This document shows positions 35,179-48,774 of a stretch of 64,000 nucleotides of DNA, in pieces. Position 1 is the first letter of the stretch. Every line of letters starts with the position of its first letter. Source of the stretch: Oasisia sp. SBJ-2009 (Eukaryota > Annelida > Polychaeta > Sabellida > Siboglinidae); contig OZ024855.1 of assembly GCA_964017155.1 (NCBI GenBank), positions 6,482,208 to 6,546,207 of the forward strand, written 5' to 3'. The notes beneath the pieces were generated by a model. That model was not told the origin of the DNA. It was given only the letters and a program-made list of their open reading frames with translations, and made no database searches. Position numbers and translations under genes: made by a program.

Positions 35179-37306
35179 CCCACCACGCCAAAATGAGACG
35201 CTTCTCGAAAATAATGGTAGGGCGTTTTATTGGATATTTGGATAGAGCAGATTCAGACGGAAATAATGATACCTCAATTTTACACCTATTTGAATGTTGA
35301 AAATGCAAAATGTACTAATATGAGAAAAACGGCTTTAAAGTTTTCACTCCTTTATTTGTGAAGATTTCACTTCTTGCAGACACGTTTTGCTCCAGACGGA
35401 CCAGTTTAAATACACAATAATTATGATAGTGTATAACTATGCTTGAAGCCTAAAACTCATATTTAAAATTTAGTATGATCAGCACCAATACAACACTTTA
35501 TAGGCAGGCATGATCATCACATCGAGTCTGAGACGAGAGTGACAGGTCAGATGCAAACATAGGACGTAATAGCAGTCAGCGTATTTGAAAGTTTTACGAA
35601 GTGAGTTTTCATAAGGCAGACAAACCAGTCAATACATTACACACTCATTACATTATTATTAAAATAATCTAAATATTAGATTGCTTTACGTACTGTATCT
35701 TTAGTGGTGAGAGAAATTAGGTACCACTGCCAGATTTTAGCGTAGTGGCTAGTGCTAGTCGGTAAAACTAAACTGCCAAAAATACCCCGTCACATTCATG
35801 CATGAAATAATCGAATGCCACATCTCTAAGACTCGTATCGCTGAGGCCACAGCGAGCAGTTTCATTTAGAAGATAAAAGACACTGTTCTCCTTGCTTAAA
35901 TTCATATAATAATACTGAAATTGTTCGTTTCAACAGTGAATTGTCAAGGGAAAATGCACGTAAAAAAGACCGGAAGTTGATCTGATGAGCCATAAATGAC
36001 AGCTGACCAATCAGAGAGCTGATTTTTTGTCACTAGGTGACGCTTAGCCTTTACGAAAGCTCCATTAACATGAACATTTATGGAAAGTCTTTAATGAAAA
36101 TGTTGTCAGTGTTTAGTATAGAAATCCAGCTTTCCGGGGGTACCAAACATAGCGCCATCGGTGACAAATTACTTGGATTATTCTTGAAGAGAAAGTGGAA
36201 AATTTTTCATGTCTAAAACAATCACACTCATTAAAGGACGTTTGATAGGTGTCAAAACACATGCAGATAAACACATTTAAACATTAGTCATGACATTTAA
36301 GCAACTTACATATGTTAGATCATTTGGGAACGATTGCCGCTGGAAAGTCATTTTTGAAAATAAATGAGTGTCATAATGTTTTGGCTCGTATATAGTTATA
36401 AGTTCCAGCGAGAAGCGTCTCATTTTGGCATGGCGGGTCACACACATATATATATACATATATATATATATATGTATATATATATATGTATATATACATA
36501 TATATAATGTGTATATATATATATACATACTGATTACTAAACAGGTAACATTATTTGGACAAGACATAATTCGATATCTACCATAGTGGCACAAATGCAA
36601 AAATCATGGACATGGACAGTATGCTCTGACCAATCAGCCCACCCACCCTCCTGACTCCTGACTGCCCTCCCACCCACCAACTAGTCAGCCAATGTAACTC
36701 CATGAAAGGGTAGCTAAGTCAGGTATGCAATCCGTCTCGTGTGGTTAAATCCCACAGATGGAGATGGACCGGGCACATCTGTATAATGCTTGTGACATCC
36801 ACTCCACGAGTGACTGTGCTGGGCAGACTCCTGGTGGCAGTAGAGTGAGGAGACATGGGGAAGACCATTGGCACGGGAGACAAAAACACATTGGTGGAGT
36901 TGGGGCCAATTAATGTGGACAGGCTACATAGTTGTTACGTTCTTTGGTGTTGACCACATACAGTGAGGATTAAGTAAGGATGCCCCCCATGATGTAGTTC
37001 CCATGCCCACTGCCTTGTTTTATGTCGCCACGGAAGGGGAACTCACAGTTTTGATGCCGAGGCCATGCAGGAGGTAGACAACATCCTCAGTCGACACATT
37101 GCCACTGGCTCCCTTCGCATAGGGACAACCACCCAGTCCTGCCACAGAGCTGTCCACCGCCGTCACTCCCATCTGGAGACAGAAGGGCGTAGTTAGCCAC
37201 CATTTGTCTCATTCTCTCTCAGTGCAGGGTTAGAGAATTCAATGTATAGCAGGTTGTGTGATAGTGTTTGAAATAACTTTCATTGCATGTTATAATTTTA
37301 GTTACA

Positions 37307-37367
<61 letters not shown>

Positions 37368-39067
37368 TGCGTGCATGCATGCGTGCATGCGTGTGATTAG
37401 TACTGTTTACGTGGTGTGGTTGTATGTGTGTTTGTGCAGAAATAGACAAGCAGAAACAGTTGAATGCATGCATTAAATGGAGTATGCCATCTGTTTTTTA
37501 TTTGCACAATAATGTTATAGAATATAAATTAAATATGTTGTATCATACAGACAGCACAGATATATTTTAATGACCCATTTCTGGTTGTTAAAATGTTATG
37601 CTTTGTGATAAATCAATTGTTTACCCTCAGAAGAACCACTGGGGTCACAGTGGGGTGAATGGCAAAAACACACACCCTTTAATTTAACACATATACACAT
37701 GTAGGTATTATGAAGATGGGCTTAAGCCTACAATAAACAACCTCATCAGTAGCATCAATTCCATGTCTTGTACTACATCCATAGAAATACAATGACTGTC
37801 AAGAAACTGCACTGCTTGCTAGGCTGATACTTTGGGAATATATCGACTCCTGTAAGGTCCCTGTGATATGTAACAGCCCAGTGCCATGAGATTTACCTGG
37901 AGCGCAGCAAAGATGTTGGCTATGGCCTGGCCGTAGGTGTCGTGACAATGGATGCCTAATTTGTCAGCTGGGACCAGCTTCACAACCTCGGCCAACATTT
38001 TCTTAATCGCCCCCGGGGTAGCAACACCAATTGTGTCCGCCAGAGAGATTTCATAGCAGCCCATGTCGTACAGCGTCTTGGCAATCTGATTTAACAACAA
38101 CGTAACACAAGTACATATATGCATGGAGGCCATATCGCAAGAAGGATATTGATTTGCTAGAAAGAGTACAAAGGAGAGCAACCAAAATGATACAAAAACT
38201 CAGGAATATTAGTTATGAAATGCATCTAAAAGAATGTGGTTTAACAACACTAGAAACCTGAAGATTGAGAGGAGATCAGGTTGAGGTGTTTAAAATATTG
38301 AATGGGTATGAAAATATTGACAGAAATATTTTGTTCACAGTCAAGGAAGAGAAAACGACTAGAGGACATGGAGTTACATTAGTAAAGAAGCAGTGTAGAC
38401 TAGATATTAGAACATTTTCATTTTCACAAAGAACAGTAAACGAATGGAACAGATTATCAGCTGATTGTGTACGTGCTAGTAGTGTTAATATATTTAAAAA
38501 TAAAATCGACATATACCTAAGACGGGCGGGGTATACTTAGATAGACAGGTTGGACTCTCGATAAGCCAAAGGGCTTCCTAGTCCACCTGCCTTCTACAGT
38601 TGAGTCTCAGGGTGGCAGTCTTGTTAAATCTTGTTAAATCTGCTGCTGCTGCTTTGACCACAGAGTCCTGCCTTCTCACAGACTGTGAGTGGCCACTTGT
38701 ATTAATGTATGAGTTTGTTAACAGTGTCCGCATACAGTGTACACTGGAAACTGTTAATTGGTACAGGTTGCTATTCACAATCAGAGGTTGGTGTTAAATT
38801 ACATCTAAACAAACTATTGTTTATAAAAAGTTAAACATAGTTTAGGACAATAATTATGACTTTGCACCATTGAAGACTATAAAGATGTCTGCTGGGACTG
38901 GAAGAACAATGCATGCAGTACTAACGTACCTGGGCGACTCTGACTGGGTCCACATTGCCTTCGTATGGACACCCAACTGTACAGGAAATGTAGCTGAAAC
39001 GTGGAGATGACGTATGACGTGACAGGATGACACAACAGATGTGGACACATTACAAGCAGTACCTGTC

Positions 39068-39149
<82 letters not shown>

Positions 39150-42100
39150 TACATTGTATATTTATCAGTTTTTGATAATAACATTTTATAATATCACATT
39201 TTCTAGAGCAAATCTGCAAAATATTTTCAGGCATTGCAACCACCCTCTTCGATTTCGGAATTTTAATATACCTCATAACTTAATACAGCCTGTATAAAAG
39301 TTTTTCTGTAAGGATGAAACAGTATTTTCTCAATACTGACAAAGTAGATATTATGTTTTGCCCTGAAACCTTTCTTCAGGAGGACGAGAATATAAGGTCA
39401 GCAACGTTCAAACAGACAACACAAATACATGTATCTCCTGCAACGTCCGTCATGTTTCATCTGTATGGAGGAAATGGTCAAAATTATGTTGAAACAAAAC
39501 GTTTCTATTAATAATTTACATTAACATACCTCTGTAGTAATTGTAAGTGTTGGTTTGGTATAAGTGATGTTATTAACCTTCTCAATATGTCACAGAAGAG
39601 CCTGGGAGTAACTAATGTAGTTTCAATTATAAATTAATATACAACATTTTTCTTAAGAAATAAAAATAAATTCTGGTTTCCAAAGATACACTCCCAGTGA
39701 CCACACGGCGCACCTCAACCACCCTTGGACCCATTCTTCCATAAGGAATTATCTCTGCATTATTTTCCTTGCACTGGTCATATTTTCCACAGTTCTGCTG
39801 CGATAATGTCAAATAGCTAAGTTTCACACGAGACAACTGATTAGCCAGTGCCTCGCTGTTATAAGTCCAGGCTGCACACACATCTGGACATTTGGAATTG
39901 AAGGCTATTCAAGACTTTTCAAGGCTATTTGAAAAATATATTCAAGACTGTTTTAATGACATGTGTACTTTTAAGCGCAGTAAAATAAGCTAACATTAAA
40001 AAAATTATTCGACTAAGAAAACAATGGCGCCAACCACAATGAAATGCTGATTGCCCAATGTGCATGAGCATGCATGGGCTTTTCCTTCTCTGGCTATTAT
40101 TCGTCACAACAATTGAGTCAAAACAATATTTTATTGACCACAATTAAATTCAAGACTTTTCAAGACTACTTTGTAAAATTCAAAGATTTCAAGGACTTTA
40201 ATTTGGTCCAATCAAATTCAAGGCTTTTCAATGCTTTCAAGGCTCTGTACGGACCTGTAAATAGCACAGAAAGAACTCACCCTCTGACGCGGACATTTGC
40301 GTCCTTGGCAGCCAGCAGTATCTCCTGAGCTCTCTGTAGCCCTTCCTCTATTGAACAATTTGTGTTCTTCCTACAACAAAACCAACCCAGCAACTGTACG
40401 GACATATAAGATTCAAATACAGCCCTGGACATTCATGATGAATGGATATCTTCATTTAATTAAAATACGAGCTGAATACATAAAATTAGTGGATCTTTCC
40501 AATATTTTTTTTATGACTGATTTAAAGACATGAGGATGTGTATTTATCAACATCAAATTATGCAAAGAAATGCATCTACACACAAAACCTACAATATGTA
40601 AACCAGGTGCCAAGGTCTGGATGAGCATACATTCAAGACAATACATAACAAATAAAATCTGCTTGCATTATTTTTTCAATTCAATTCAATAACTTTATTC
40701 CGGAACATTACATCCATATGAAAACCTAAAGTATGACTAATAACTATATACATAAAGCATTTTCCGCCAATGGTGACACAGTGGTGAATTATACAGAGCA
40801 TCACTATTCATGATACTCTGTAGTATTGCATTGCCCGATTTAGCTATACACGTAAAACATCTATACACATTTTTTCTAATTAACATTTTACATGTGGGTA
40901 AGCCTCTTGACACAAACATATAACTTGCACTACAATCTCGAGGTTCATTGCATAAAAATCTAAACACATTATTGTATGCTACACACAGTTTTCTCATTGA
41001 CTCTGCTCTATAGCAAAACCACAGCTGGCATGTATACAATGAAGTACAGTAGGATTTAAATAAAGTACATTTTACAGATTCTGTACACATGTAAAACTTT
41101 CGGATCAAGCCATTACCCTGAGCATAAATTCTCTTGTATTGCCTAGATATGTCATCATTATCGCATAGATCTTCTGTGATAATATGCCCAAGATATTTAT
41201 ACTTACTAACCCTTGGTAATGTTTCGCCATTTAGCAAAAAGTTTGGAATGTGGATATCTTTGAACTTTTTACAAGAAAATATCATAACATTACTTTTGGT
41301 ACTATTGTATTTAATATCATGTTCTATCCCATACTCTGAACACACAGATAATAACATTGATAAACCCATAGATGAAGGTGCCATAAGCACTAAATCATCA
41401 GCATACATCAAATGATTCATTAACGAGGAACCTATTATACATCCAACATTTACATTGTTTAATTTGTTACTGAGATCATCCATGTAAACACAAAAAAGAT
41501 AAGGTGAGAGAATTCCTCCTTGACGCACCCCGTTAGTAACAGAACAATTGTTCGACATGATATTTTTCCAACGTACATACATTTTTTGAGTAGTATACCA
41601 AAATATTAAAATCCTAACTATATATATGGGTATGCCCCGCTTTATAAGTTTTTCAAATAGAACATAATGATTTACACGGTCAAAAGCTTTGGATGCATCC
41701 AAAAAACATGAGTATACATTACTATTCAAACTCCTATATTTTAGTACAGCCTCTTTGAAGGCATATATACACATGTCTGTGCCATGTTTAGCCTTGAAAC
41801 CAAACTGGTTATCACATGTAATTAGACTGTATGCAATACGGTCATAAATAATTTTTTCAAAAACTTTGGACACAATGCTGGCTAAAGCAATAGGTCTGTA
41901 GTTACTCTTGCTACATATGCTAGCATTTTTGTTTTTAACAATGGGCAAAAGTACAACAGATATCATGGATTCAGGTAAAATCCCATGAACAAATAAGCTA
42001 GTAAAGCACATAGACAACAGTGGAATTATAACATCACTGCAATGTTTCAAATGTTCTGCAGATATACCATCTAAACCACAACTCTTGTTGTCTTTCAAAT

Positions 42101-45100
42101 CTTTTATGGCATGGATAATCTCTGAGTGTGACACCTCTATATCCCTTTGATATTCAACATTTTTACAAGTATTATTCACATCTTTATTGTTACTTAGACA
42201 ATTGAATAGATCCTCATAATGGGATTTCCACATATTTACAATGTTGTGTCACTTGTGTGACCCAGTTACACCATCAACAACATTTGGAAGAGACAAATTA
42301 CTGTTATTCATTAACTTAATTTCTTTCCAAAATGCTTTGTCATTTTTACACAACAGCTTTTTGGCAAGTGATTCCTTTCTTAGTGCATCCTCATTGCTTC
42401 TTATGAATCTCATAGCACCTTTAAATCTAGCCTTAGCTCTGTTTTTCATGTCAGAAAGTGGAACTTGCCTGGGACTACCAGCATTTTTCCACATAGTATA
42501 AGTTTCTCGAGACATATCATAGAGATGAGATGCAAATTCTTTCCAACCTGGCAGGTTAAATTTTTTACCCTTGGATGGTTTGTTTGTTTTTATAGAATTC
42601 TGACTAGCAGTGGTTATCGCGCACATTATATTGTCATAATATTTTTGCAAGGCTACTTTATGCTCTATGTTAGTACAGTTGCAGTCTTTACACAATAAAA
42701 CGTCAGTTGGTATCTCAACATTTCTCAGTAGGTATTCTGTTTGTACACCATACTCAAAAAGTACATTTTTGCTCTGTGCAGACCAATCAATTTTGCATCT
42801 AACATCATTGAATGTCCCATGTTCAATGTCAGGAGCTAACTGTAAATCAATTTCAACCATGACCGGGATATGGTCAGACAGAATAGTACCATATAATACA
42901 GACATATTTGTTATGACACTGTTGCCATCTTCTGTTGAGATCAAGTGATCCAACCATGAATGACTGCCCCATGCATCACTTACATATGTATATGTTTCTT
43001 CTGGTAATCTGAGGCAACTAGTCCACTTATATTTAAATTGGCTACAAAATTCTTTCAACAAAAAAGCTAAATTGGCATTTTTTTAAACATTAGCATTATA
43101 ATCTCCAACTACTGTTACACAGGAGCTGTCACATTCATCTACCAAATTATGAAGTTTGGTTAAACGGTCAAGATATTCTTCCTCATTATCTTTTTTATCA
43201 TAAGGTAAATAAACATTAAATATATACATTTTCTTTGTGCCTGATACAATCTCAATGCTCACCACCCAATCATACTCATATTTATTTGGAATAATAAATT
43301 TGTCATATTTATTATTCCAGAGAATAGCTACACCTTCTTACGACCTAATGTATCTTTTTAGCTTTTTTAATATTTCACAATAATTTTCCAAGACATAAAA
43401 CATCTCTAGTATCCGCAGTCATGCCAGTGTGTTTGTCAAAAATAATGTATTATTTAGTTTTCCCTTAGAAATAATGGCCCATAAAACCTTTTTTTAAATG
43501 CTTCTTTAGTTAACAAAACTGTATCAACTAGTTGAATCGACTGAATGTACTTATAATTAATATGTAAACGTTACTATTCTATTTAAGCACAGCAAATATG
43601 AACAACAATGAACATAATTTTCAGTGGGTAAACAGGGTGGTGTAGAGTTCAAACTGACCGTGAGAAAGTTTCACTGGCTGCCCCAAACACAGCCACCTCC
43701 TGAGTGCCAGCAGCTATCTGTAAATACATGTATCCAGTTACCATTTTACATCAACATGTTGATTATAACAAAACACTCAAGTGTATATAGGAAGTTACAA
43801 CATATTTTCTAGAAGGTGCATAATTTATGAAGATAGATACTTCATTAAAGGAAATAAAAACTCATTATGCTTTAATGCTAGAATTAATGTTATGCTATAT
43901 ATTTCCATGTCCACAAAACAAAAACAATATTATTATTTATGATAGAACAACTCAAACACATTTGTTAAAAGTATTTATAAGCATTATTTATTACTTTGGC
44001 AAAAATGGGACAGCCCGGTCGTATATCTCTGGGGCACGCTGTGACACTGAGAGGACTGGTTGCGAGGCCTGGATATGATCGCGTGACCGGTCCTGGGTCA
44101 GTTACTGGTCTTGGACTTTCGCGTGACCGGTCAGGACCTGGGTCAGTTACAGGTCTTGGACACATTGTATAATGCTTTGATTTATAGTACTTTTAGGGAA
44201 AAGTGTGAAAAAGAAATCACTGTGGGATTCAAACTGATGATGACTGATTTTAAAATGCAGCACTTGTAACACGCTAATGTATCAACTGAGTGAGCTATTG
44301 AGACCGACAGATTTGAGTGTGCTGATTTAAACTGTTATATTAAATTGTATAACTGCTCCTACATAGATCAATATTATGGACTACAGATTTCTTTCTTATG
44401 CTGAACTCATTACCTGTTTGCTTCTTATGTTTACTGGTGTAGATTATCTTCCATGTGCTGTATACGATACAATTAGTCTAAAAATGTGAGAAAGTCTGCA
44501 AAACTCAGCTGAAGTGCTGAAACTATCGCACTTGTTTCCAGGCCAAATTTTTCCCTCATTAATTTAAAACCAGCCGTTCCCTGACATGTTGACTTAGACG
44601 TACTCACAGCTGTATGGAAGCCCTTCATGTTTGGGGTGAGTGCAGAGTAGACCACCCCATTGTGCTTCATGATACTTGACATCAATTCCGCCTGGTCTGC
44701 CATCTACAAGCAAGTCTCTACTCAATAATCTCTGGTCTGCCATTTACAAGCAAGTCTCTACTCAATAATCTCATCACCTCTGTCTGGTCTGCCATCTACA
44801 ACCATGTCTCTACTCAATAATATCATCACGTCTGTCTGGTCTGTCATCTAAAACCATGTCTCTACTCAATAATCTCATCACCTCTGTCTGGTCTGTCATC
44901 TACAACCATGTCTCTACTCAATAATCTCATCACCTCTGTCTGGTGTACCATCTACAACCATGTCTGTACTCAATAATCTCATCACCTCTGTCTGGTGTAC
45001 CATCTACAACCATGTCTCTATTCAATAATCTCATCACCTCTGTCTGGTCTGCCATCTACAACCATGTCTCTACTCAATAATCTCATCACCTCTGTCTGGT

Positions 45101-48100
45101 CTGCCATCTACAACCATGTCTCTACTCAATAATCTCATCACCTCTGTCTGGTCTGCCATCTACAACCATGTCTCTACTCAATAATATCATCACCTTTGTC
45201 TGGTCTATCATCTACAACCATGTCTCTACTCAATAATCTCATCACCTTTGTCTGGTCTATCATCTACAACCATGTCTCTACTCAATAATCTCATCACCTC
45301 TGTCTGGTCTGTCATCTACAACCATGTCTCTACTCAATAATCTCATCACCTCTGTCTGGTCTATCATCTACAACCATGTCTCTACTCAATAATCTCATCA
45401 CCTTTGTCTGGTCTATCATCTACAACCATGTCTCTACTCAATAATCTCATCACCTTTGTCTGGTCTATCATCTACAACCATGTCTCTACTCAATAATCTC
45501 ATCACCTCTGTCTGGTCTGTCATCTACAACCATGTCTCTACTCAATAATCTCATCACCTTTGTCTGGTCTATCATCTACAACCATGTCTCTACTCAATAA
45601 TCTCATCACCTTTGTCTGGTCTATCATCTACAACCATGTCTCTACTCAATAATCTCATCACCTTTGTCTGGTCTATCATCTACAACCATGTCTCTACTCA
45701 ATAATCTCATCACCTTTGTCTGGTCTATCATCTACAACCATGTCTCTACTCAATAATCTCATCACCTTTGTCTGGTCTATCATCTACAACCATGTCTCTA
45801 CTCAATAATCTCATCACCTCTGTCTGGTCTGTCATCTACAACCATGTCTCTACTCAATAATCTCATCACCTCTGTCTGGTCTATCATCTACAACCATGTC
45901 TCTACTCAATAATCTCATCACCTTTGTCTGGTCTATCATCTACAACCATGTCTCTACTCAATAATCTCATCACCTTTGTCTGGTCTATCATCTACAACCA
46001 TGTCTCTACTCAATAATCTCATCACCTCTGTCTGGTCTGTCATCTACAACCATGTCTCTACTCAATAATCTCATCACCTTTGTCTGGTCTATCATCTACA
46101 ACCATGTCTCTACTCAATAATCTCATCACCTTTGTCTGGTCTATCATCTACAACCATGTCTCTACTCAATAATCTCATCACCTTTGTCTGGTCTATCATC
46201 TACAACCATGTCTCTACTCAATAATCTCATCACCTCTGTCTGGTCTGTCATCTACAACCATGTCTCTACTCAATAATCTCATCACCTCTGTCTGGTCTGC
46301 CATCTACAACCATGTCTCTACTCAATAATCTCATCACCTCTGTCTGGCCTGCCATCTACAACCATGTCTCTACTCAATAATCTCACCACCTCTGTCTGGT
46401 CTGGTATCTACAACCATGTCTCTACTCAATAATCTCATCACCTCTGTCTGGTCTGCCATCTACAACCATGTCTCTACTCAATAATCTCATCACCTCTGTC
46501 TGGTCTGGTATCTACAACCATGTCTCTACTCAATAATCTCATCACCTCTGTCTGGTTTGGTATCTACAAGCAAGTCTCTACTCAATAATCTCATCACCTT
46601 TGTCTAGCCTGCCAATGCAACAACATGAACGACAAACTATCACAAATTAGTCTGGGACACTAATTCTCGAGATGAAAACGTGTGATCCATTAAATATATT
46701 AACTGCGGAATTACTTTTAAAAGAAATTCTACATTATTTTAATACATTTTTGTTAACTTCATGCCATTATATATATACACTGCATGAATTTAAAACACAA
46801 CTAGTTTAAAAAGAAAAAGTTAACAAATTACATTTTAATATAACAACATAAAACTAGAATAATACAAGGTCATATTTTATAAGACTGATCACTTTTGAAA
46901 ACATTATTAAACTTTCTATGGACATCTGGACAAATATTAAGAATTACACACAGACCACTGGCATAGCATACAGACTATGGGACACCTTTTGTACAGTATG
47001 CTTGAATGCAAAACAAAGTTCTGGATTCACGTTTCATTACAATGTAGGTCGATACTACATCACAACAAATTGTTAGACTGTTATTAGTCAACACTGGTGA
47101 TTAGCAAGTCTTGTGTCAATAATTTGCAGTGCTATTGAAATAGTTACCTGTGGAACCCATTTTGGAGAGACAAAACTGGTGACTTCAATCTGTGAGAATC
47201 CACACTCGGACAAGCGGTTCACAAACTCCACCTTTGCAGCGGTTGGTACAATCTTCTATAAAGAGATGATATATATCTCCACTTTATATTTACCAAAACA
47301 AATGTAGTTAGTTTATCAATCTAATTAAATACGAGCTAGGTTGTTTGTAAGGATGAAAGGGTCCTGAGAGAGTATGTGCATGCACATATACTTGTTGGTG
47401 GTGAACACATCTGTACATATATGCACACATGCAAAAAGGTTGCTCATAAAGTTTAAGGGTCATATAATAAGTCACATGACTATTACTCAGGCTCCAAATA
47501 TTTAACATGTCTTAATGCAGCAACTTCAACTTGCAGGACTGTACACTTTGTTTCCTTTGGCAAATGGCGTATTTTAGATTGCATTGTGGAGAGATTACCA
47601 GAAAATGCTTAACATTTTTGATTCAACAATGTGATAAAACCTGAATAACACCTTGCATATGAAATATCCGATAATCCCTCGGTATGCACACAACTTACAT
47701 ATACATCAACCCAAAAATGAGCATGTGATTGACTACAAACCTTTTCATTTTGCAGTCCGTCCCTGGGGCCAACTTCTACCACCCGGACATAAGACGGAAG
47801 CCCTGCAATCTAAGAACAACAACATATTGTCTTATGATATCTGCAAGTGTGTCCACACATACATGTTGGCTTGTATTGTATTTAAAGGTTAGCATGTACT
47901 GTAGTTTTCAGGATTCATAATATTAAATTGACAGTAGTCTAAAGCATGAGCTACGAATGTCTTGCTAAAACATTCTGATTGTATCTTATGGACAGATAAT
48001 TATTTCGCCTCCATGAGCATGGAAGAATGAAGCATATGAATACAACATGAACACTAGTGATGACTACATAGTGCACTTATTTGTTTTAACTATTGGTTAA

Positions 48101-48114
48101 AAATAATACTTGTA

Positions 48115-48158
<44 letters not shown>

Positions 48159-48774
48159 TTATGGAGCCTTGGATGTAGGGATAACTCTTGTCATATGCTG
48201 CTTAGCTGCTACGCATCAACATCATCATTCACACTAATAATGATAACAATTCATATTGGATTTGGATTGGTACTCCACACATATATGTCAACTAACTGAT
48301 AAAATATGTCAAAGAAATTGTCTATGATGACAAGGCACAAGGCAAGATTCACAACTAAATATTTTTCAACAGAAATTTAAACTGGAAATGTTTAAAACTG
48401 CACAGCTACATGTAATGTATACAACATGACAGTGTCACTGTGTTGGTATGCTTAATGTGTCTTGGACACACAATCATAAATCGGTGTACAACAAATGGCA
48501 ATAGAAAACTAATAATAAATTACACACATGCACAGTCTATTATTGATCTGTCCCCGATCTGGTTTAGCTGGATTCGTAAGGATGAAAGATCCTATTATCG
48601 CCCCACAATCGGCTCAAAGGTCCCATTATCGCCGGACATGTCATGCGTGTTATTACGTCCTACGAAACAATAACTGCTTCTCACCGTTACACTAGATATG
48701 TTTCTATTGGAAGTTAATCGCCTAGCGATCAATTTCCACGAATTCTTCAACGACGACCCTACAATAACACTCAT
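34538..48774 (-). CDS. HMGCL: Hydroxymethylglutaryl-CoA lyase, 10 exons, 332 aa
   Basis: The enzyme cleaves HMG-CoA to acetoacetate and acetyl-CoA, the last step of leucine breakdown and ketogenesis, in mitochondria. Exons on the minus strand are 48774-48685, 47809-47741, 47255-47148, 44703-44608, 43717-43659, 40370-40281, 38993-38930, 38085-37897, 37172-37047 and 34645-34538. They total 999 nt with phases matching at all junctions. The Arg/Lys/Ser-rich N-terminus ([16 protein letters not shown]) is a likely mitochondrial presequence. Catalytic and metal residues are visible: Arg46 in [11 protein letters not shown], His238 and His240 in [11 protein letters not shown], and Cys271 in the signature [11 protein letters not shown]. 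The C-terminus is KSNL, whereas human ends CKL, a peroxisomal signal. Exon 2 uses the upstream of two tandem AGs, the one that keeps phase. Introns hold two LINE copies, an inverted-repeat element and a 1.9-kb minisatellite built from the exon 4 acceptor. It is head-to-head with PSMF1. Confidence 0.98.
35144..35177. repeat. (GT)n microsatellite abutting a TIR element
   Basis: About 17 GT units merge into the terminal inverted repeat that starts gtgtgtgaccc. Confidence 0.95.
35171..36449. mobile_element. Non-autonomous DNA transposon with terminal inverted repeats
   Basis: gtgtgacccaccacgccaaa followed by atgagacgcttctcg at the left is matched by its reverse complement at 36407-36449 (cgagaagcgtctcat, then tttggcatggcgggtcacac), two differences in about 37 bp. 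The interior of about 1.2 kb has no transposase ORF. It lies in HMGCL intron 9. The termini run into GT and TA microsatellites at both ends, so the exact edges and target duplication cannot be set. Confidence 0.8.
36446..36525. repeat. (TA)-rich mixed microsatellite
   Basis: Alternating tatata/catata/gtatat runs follow the right inverted repeat. Confidence 0.9.
37309..37366. repeat. (GT)n microsatellite
   Basis: About 27 GT units in HMGCL intron 8, followed by gcatgcatgcgtgcatgcg alternating purine-pyrimidine sequence that could adopt Z-DNA. Confidence 0.95.
38122..38585 (+). mobile_element. 3'-end fragment of a non-LTR retrotransposon
   Basis: Translation of 38122-38540 gives the reverse-transcriptase C-terminus: [30 protein letters not shown], one in-frame TGA, then [34 protein letters not shown] and [16 protein letters not shown] with its stop at 38538. 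A tail with gactctcgataagccaaagg follows. It is severely 5' truncated. It is antisense to HMGCL and begins only about 36 bp upstream of the exon 8 acceptor. Confidence 0.85.
39072..39139. repeat. (TA)n microsatellite
   Basis: About 33 TA units plus a short (CA)n in HMGCL intron 6. Confidence 0.95.
40671..43400 (-). mobile_element. Non-LTR retrotransposon, 5' truncated, in HMGCL intron 5
   Basis: The 3' end (plus 40671-40735) reads on the minus strand GTTCCGGAATAAAGTTATTG followed by a (TTGAA)n-like tail. Upstream is a reverse-transcriptase/endonuclease reading frame with stops. The 5' edge near 43.4 kb is unclear. It is inserted in the same direction as the host gene, so its AATAAAG sits in sense within the HMGCL pre-mRNA. 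Confidence 0.85.
40737..43265 (-). pseudogene. Broken endonuclease/RT ORF of intronic LINE
   Basis: One frame runs 43265 to 40737 with two stops, near 43081 and near 42247. The N-terminal part retains endonuclease pieces ([33 protein letters not shown]). The C-terminal 498 codons retain an [58 protein letters not shown] and the active site [15 protein letters not shown]. Only nonsense mutations break it; the frame is otherwise kept. The sequence differs clearly from the 12-15 kb element, so it is another family. Confidence 0.88.
44063..44162. repeat. Two-copy direct repeat
   Basis: tcgcgtgaccggtcctgggt...tcttggac is repeated with a 5-bp aggac insertion (about 45-50 bp units) in HMGCL intron 4. 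Confidence 0.8.
44704..46612 (-). repeat. 1.9-kb minisatellite built from the HMGCL exon 4 acceptor
   Basis: About 36 units of 52 bp begin directly at the exon 4 boundary and fill part of intron 3. Read on the minus strand each unit has GGTTGTAG (or GCTTGTAG) then ATGGCAGACCAG or a variant such as ATGATAGACCAG. The real exon begins TGTAG then ATGGCAGACCAG. Similarity continues for roughly 27 exon bases. Units at both ends have the caag form (acaagcaagtctc) and inner ones the acaaccatg form. Two main variants (cctctgtctggtctgtc and cctttgtctggtctatc on the plus strand) alternate in the middle, suggesting higher-order amplification. Confidence 0.95.
48118..48154. repeat. (TA)n microsatellite
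   Basis: About 18 TA units in HMGCL intron 1. Confidence 0.95.

Noticed and set aside
44704..46612. CRISPR-like array
   Set aside because: Units are contiguous tandem repeats without unique spacers, in a eukaryotic intron; it is a minisatellite.
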